Program-made: the position numbers and the translations under genes
Shown: in pieces, positions 61,565 to 64,000 of the stretch
Layout: every line of letters begins with the position of its first letter
How positions within the stretch are numbered: position 1 is the first letter of the stretch
The notes under the pieces: generated by a model
What the model saw: only the letters and a program-made list of their open reading frames with translations
What the model was told of the DNA's origin: nothing
The model's database searches: none
From: Sphingobacterium paludis
GTDB taxonomy: Bacteria; Bacteroidota; Bacteroidia; Sphingobacteriales; Sphingobacteriaceae
Length of the DNA stretch: 64,000 nt
Direction: 5' to 3'
Assembly: GCF_004364125.1 (NCBI RefSeq)
Contig: NZ_SNZV01000004.1
Span: forward strand, 430,189 to 494,188

Positions 61565-63094
61565 TTAAAAGTTGAATTTTATCCCTTGCGCGAGTGGTAG
61601 CGTGTTGCTGTAATTTATGGTGTTCGTTTGTCTGCGCATGTAAGCTTTCCAAGCGTCAGAACCTGATTCGCGACCACCACCTGTTTCTTTTTCGCCGCCG
61701 AATGCGCCTCCAATTTCTGCTCCAGACGTTCCGATATTCACATTGGCGATGCCGCAATCGGATCCGCGGTGGCTCAGAAAGTGCTCGGCTTCTTGAAGAT
61801 TGTTGGTCATTATCGATGAGGACAATCCTTGTGCCACAGCATTTTGTAAGGCGATAGCCTCGCTTACTTCCCCGCGGTATTTTATCAAGTAGAGAATAGG
61901 TGCGAAGGTTTCTTTTTGAACGATGGCATAGTGATTCTCCACTTCAGCTATTGCAGGCTTGACGTAGCAATTGCTTTCGTAACCCTCGCCCTGCAGCACT
62001 TGGCCCTCAACTAACAGGGTGCCGCCTTCTTTTTTTATTTCGCTCAATGCCGACAAGTAGTGTTTTACAGCATCGGTATCAATCAGCGGCCCAACGTGAT
62101 TTTCCGTGTCTAGTGGGGTTCCGATTTTCAGCTGTTGATATGCGCTTGTTAATGCATCCCGAACGTGTTCATACACATCTTCATGAATGATAAGCCTTCT
62201 TGTACTTGTGCAACGTTGTCCGGCAGTGCCAACCGCCCCAAACACAGCAGCCATTATCGTCATTTTTAAGTCGGCATGAGGAGTAACGATAATAGCATTG
62301 TTTCCTCCCAGTTCTAAAAGAGATTTGCCTAAACGCGTCGCAACCGTAGCGGCCACCTGTTTGCCCATGCGCGTGGAACCTGTTGCCGAAATAAGATCGA
62401 TTCGGGCATCTTCTGCCATCCAGCGTCCTACATCGGCGGATCCTGTGCAGATTGAAGATATTCCTTCTGGCAAATGGTTAGCAGTAAGCACTTCTGTCAA
62501 AAGTTTCTGGCAAGCAATGCTGCACAGTGGTGTTTTCTCACTTCCTTTCCAGATAATGACGTTGCCACAGACCAGGGCAAGTGCAGCGTTCCATGCCCAT
62601 ACAGCAACGGGAAAGTTGAAAGCGGAAATGATGCCAACCACGCCTAGCGGATGGTATTGTTCATACATACGATGTGCCGGCCTTTCAGAATGCATCGTAA
62701 ATCCGTAAAGTTGCCTAGAGAGTCCGACAGCAAAATCGCAGATGTCAATCATTTCCTGCACTTCGCCAAGCCCCTCCTGGTAGGATTTGCCCATCTCGTA
62801 CGACACCAATCTTCCTAGCTCATTTTTGTGCAAGCGCAATTTCTCTCCAAACTGGCGGACTACTTCCCCCCGGTTTGGGGCAGGTAGATTAGACCAAGCG
62901 CTTTTCGCTGATAAGGCGGTGGTAATGGCTCGCTCATAATCCGGCATAGCCGTGCACGACACATGGCCAATACTTTTTCCGTCCACGGGCGAGCGGGATT
63001 CGATGCGGTCTCCGCTGCCGAACCATGCTGTTCCGGTGGACGTACCTTTGTGATGGTTCTCTATGCCTAATGATTTTAATTCTTCGTTTATCAT
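61565..63094 (-). CDS. amaB: ALDH7-type aldehyde dehydrogenase (2-aminoadipate semialdehyde dehydrogenase)
   Basis: 509 residues. NAD(P)-dependent oxidation of the semialdehyde made by the lysine aminotransferase to 2-aminoadipate. ALDH motifs: ISAFNFPVAVWAWNAALAL, the catalytic Glu in LELGGNNAI, and the catalytic Cys in GTAGQRCTSTRR. The C-terminus GAEIGGAFGGEKETGGGRESGSDAWKAYMRRQT fits antiquitin/ALDH7. First gene of the lysine-degradation pair. Confidence 0.92.
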   Translation of the reverse strand: MINEELKSLGIENHHKGTSTGTAWFGSGDRIESRSPVDGKSIGHVSCTAMPDYERAITTALSAKSAWSNLPAPNRGEVVRQFGEKLRLHKNELGRLVSYEMGKSYQEGLGEVQEMIDICDFAVGLSRQLYGFTMHSERPAHRMYEQYHPLGVVGIISAFNFPVAVWAWNAALALVCGNVIIWKGSEKTPLCSIACQKLLTEVLTANHLPEGISSICTGSADVGRWMAEDARIDLISATGSTRMGKQVAATVATRLGKSLLELGGNNAIIVTPHADLKMTIMAAVFGAVGTAGQRCTSTRRLIIHEDVYEHVRDALTSAYQQLKIGTPLDTENHVGPLIDTDAVKHYLSALSEIKKEGGTLLVEGQVLQGEGYESNCYVKPAIAEVENHYAIVQKETFAPILYLIKYRGEVSEAIALQNAVAQGLSSSIMTNNLQEAEHFLSHRGSDCGIANVNIGTSGAEIGGAFGGEKETGGGRESGSDAWKAYMRRQTNTINYSNTLPLAQGIKFNF

Positions 63095-63522
63095 ATTGTG
63101 GTTAATTTTGTTCTATCTATTTATAAATATATCGAATTTTATTTTAAATTATAGTATGTGTGTTGAATTTGATGCGTTGCATAGCATTATTTGATGCCTA
63201 ATGAATAGGAGAGGCCGTGTCCTGGAGGCATGCGGTAGGAAGAGGAAGGTTAGATGCTCGCAGATGCAGAAACAGGCTTGGTGCGCGGTGCCACACTGCC
63301 AGGACATACTGTACAAACCGCTTAATCTGCATTCTTTTTTCCAGATAGACCGTCTACGCGCCGACCTCATAACGAATGAGGATCGATGTAGAATAGTGTC
63401 AGGTATGTCCAGTTTTTCCGAGCAGGTGGCGCCAAATGGCGGGTAAACAGGAGCGTCGGATAAAAATATCCCACAGATCCCCAGTGCCTTGCGGTGTTTT
63501 GGCAAGAAATAAGCGGGGATTG

Positions 63523-63554
63523 TTTGCAGGGGTTGTGCCAAAGTTCTATCTTTG
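63523..63554 (+). promoter_or_regulatory. Upstream rRNA promoter
   Basis: TTTG (63523-63526), exactly 20 nt, TATCTTTG (63547-63554): a full consensus match, start near 63561. Confidence 0.65.
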
Positions 63555-63675
63555 CACCACTCCGCAAGGGAGGGACGATTGAAAAGCGAACACGAGGAGA
63601 TGGAAAAGCCTGTATACAAGGGGCGTTCCGCCGGTTTTTGCCCTTTGGGGCAGCGAAAAAAAAGTTCAACTTTAT

Positions 63676-63706
63676 TTTGCGGATCCGGAAAAATCTTCTA
63701 CCTTTG
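63676..63706 (+). promoter_or_regulatory. Downstream rRNA promoter
   Basis: TTTG (63676-63679), 19 nt, TACCTTTG (63699-63706): a full consensus match, start near 63713. The palindrome AAAGTTcAACTTT lies directly upstream (63661-63673). Confidence 0.7.
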
Positions 63707-63799
63707 CAGTCCCAACGAAACGGAGGGAAACAAAAAAAGATAGTTCGGGCAGCGATGCCACGATATATAGGATGCCAAAGCGCGACGCGGCGGCGATAA

Positions 63800-63813
63800 C
63801 AGTTCTTTAAGAG
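63800..63813 (+). promoter_or_regulatory. BoxA-like element in the 16S leader
   Basis: CAGTTCTTTAAGAG resembles the boxA sequence that recruits antitermination factors to rRNA transcripts; such GTTCTTTxA sequences are common upstream of 16S genes in this phylum. Confidence 0.45.
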
Positions 63814-63960
63814 ATATGATCATGTAGCGTAACGAGTAGTCGGAAGATGAAAGTTATACACTAACAAACAAATCAACCTGTCAGTTCGGAACGTAAGATA
63901 CAACAAAAACGATTCTGATTATTTATTGATAAATAGTCGGGAGTCGAACAATTCATTTTT

Positions 63961-64000
<40 letters not shown>

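Larger units (their letters stand above)
63095..63960. other. Upstream region of the rRNA operon
   Basis: About 865 nt without a gene. The first 400 nt hold nothing clear; small inverted repeats CGCCA/TGGCG (near 63430) and CTTGC/GCAAG (near 63490) are seen. The rest holds two rRNA promoters (63523, 63676) and the 16S leader with an antitermination-like box. Confidence 0.6.

Noticed and set aside
63149..63799. Several frames of 60-155 codons in the rRNA upstream region
   Set aside because: They overlap each other on both strands, cross the rRNA promoters, and show no protein-like pattern.

Overview
This window looks like a chromosomal segment of a Bacteroidota bacterium, most likely family Sphingobacteriaceae (Sphingobacterium/Pedobacter relatives). 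The evidence is Bacteroidota-type promoters (TTTG, 19-20 nt, TAnnTTTG), an L17 with an acidic tail, a three-subunit menaquinone-type succinate dehydrogenase, a hemC-hemD fusion, the N-acylornithine route to arginine, many lipoproteins, and genes with poor Shine-Dalgarno sequences. I see no prophage, insertion sequence, CRISPR array or tRNA gene. The window opens inside rpoA and closes 40 nt into a 16S rRNA gene.

Layout. 1-1000: end of the ribosomal-protein operon (rpoA, rplQ). 1.1-6.0 kb: first arginine locus (argD, argF', argB, proC, argE). 6.1-8.7 kb: an Lrp/AsnC regulator, a candidate small RNA, an uncharacterised protein with kinase-like motifs, and ruvC. 8.9-18.3 kb: envelope genes (two UPF0104-type membrane proteins, a GT2 glycosyltransferase, a PlsC acyltransferase, an SDR, a secreted hydrolase, a lipoprotein, gmd, a coiled-coil membrane protein). 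18.7-22.5 kb: a very large orphan histidine kinase. 22.5-26.1 kb: sdhCAB. 26.3-35.9 kb: mixed housekeeping and stress genes (beta-barrel protein, tRNA-binding protein, tadA, Mn-type SOD, MsrA lipoprotein, recA, nth, S8 and S9 peptidases). 36.1-39.9 kb: second arginine locus (leader ORF, argA-like GNAT, argG, second GNAT, argC). 40.1-41.6 kb: an AT-rich GT39-like gene. 42.0-48.2 kb: a lipoprotein and the heme operon hemA-hemCD-hemB-hemL. 48.5-54.9 kb: small membrane protein, DUF2027 protein, class-V aminotransferase, aat, rbfA, the third arginine locus (argH), and galM. 55-60 kb: dgt, topoisomerase III, an unknown protein, a TonB-C protein. 60.2-63.1 kb: lysine catabolic pair (lysine 6-aminotransferase plus ALDH7-type dehydrogenase). 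63.1-64.0 kb: promoter and leader region of an rRNA operon.

Together the three arginine loci encode every step from glutamate to arginine through N-acylated intermediates, with carbamoylation acting on N-acylornithine and ArgE acting late on N-acylcitrulline. The most interesting unexplained signal is upstream of the second locus: a promoter-like box, a 44-codon ORF with a duplicated CPVL motif followed by basic residues, arginine codons just before a hairpin, and a 14-nt palindrome next to the argA-like start. This has the form of an arginine-sensing leader peptide. Other items worth attention are the candidate structured small RNA at 6763-6880, the kinase-like protein at 7142, the unusual specificity residue in ArgF', and period-7 intergenic repeats, one of which forms a consensus promoter for topB.
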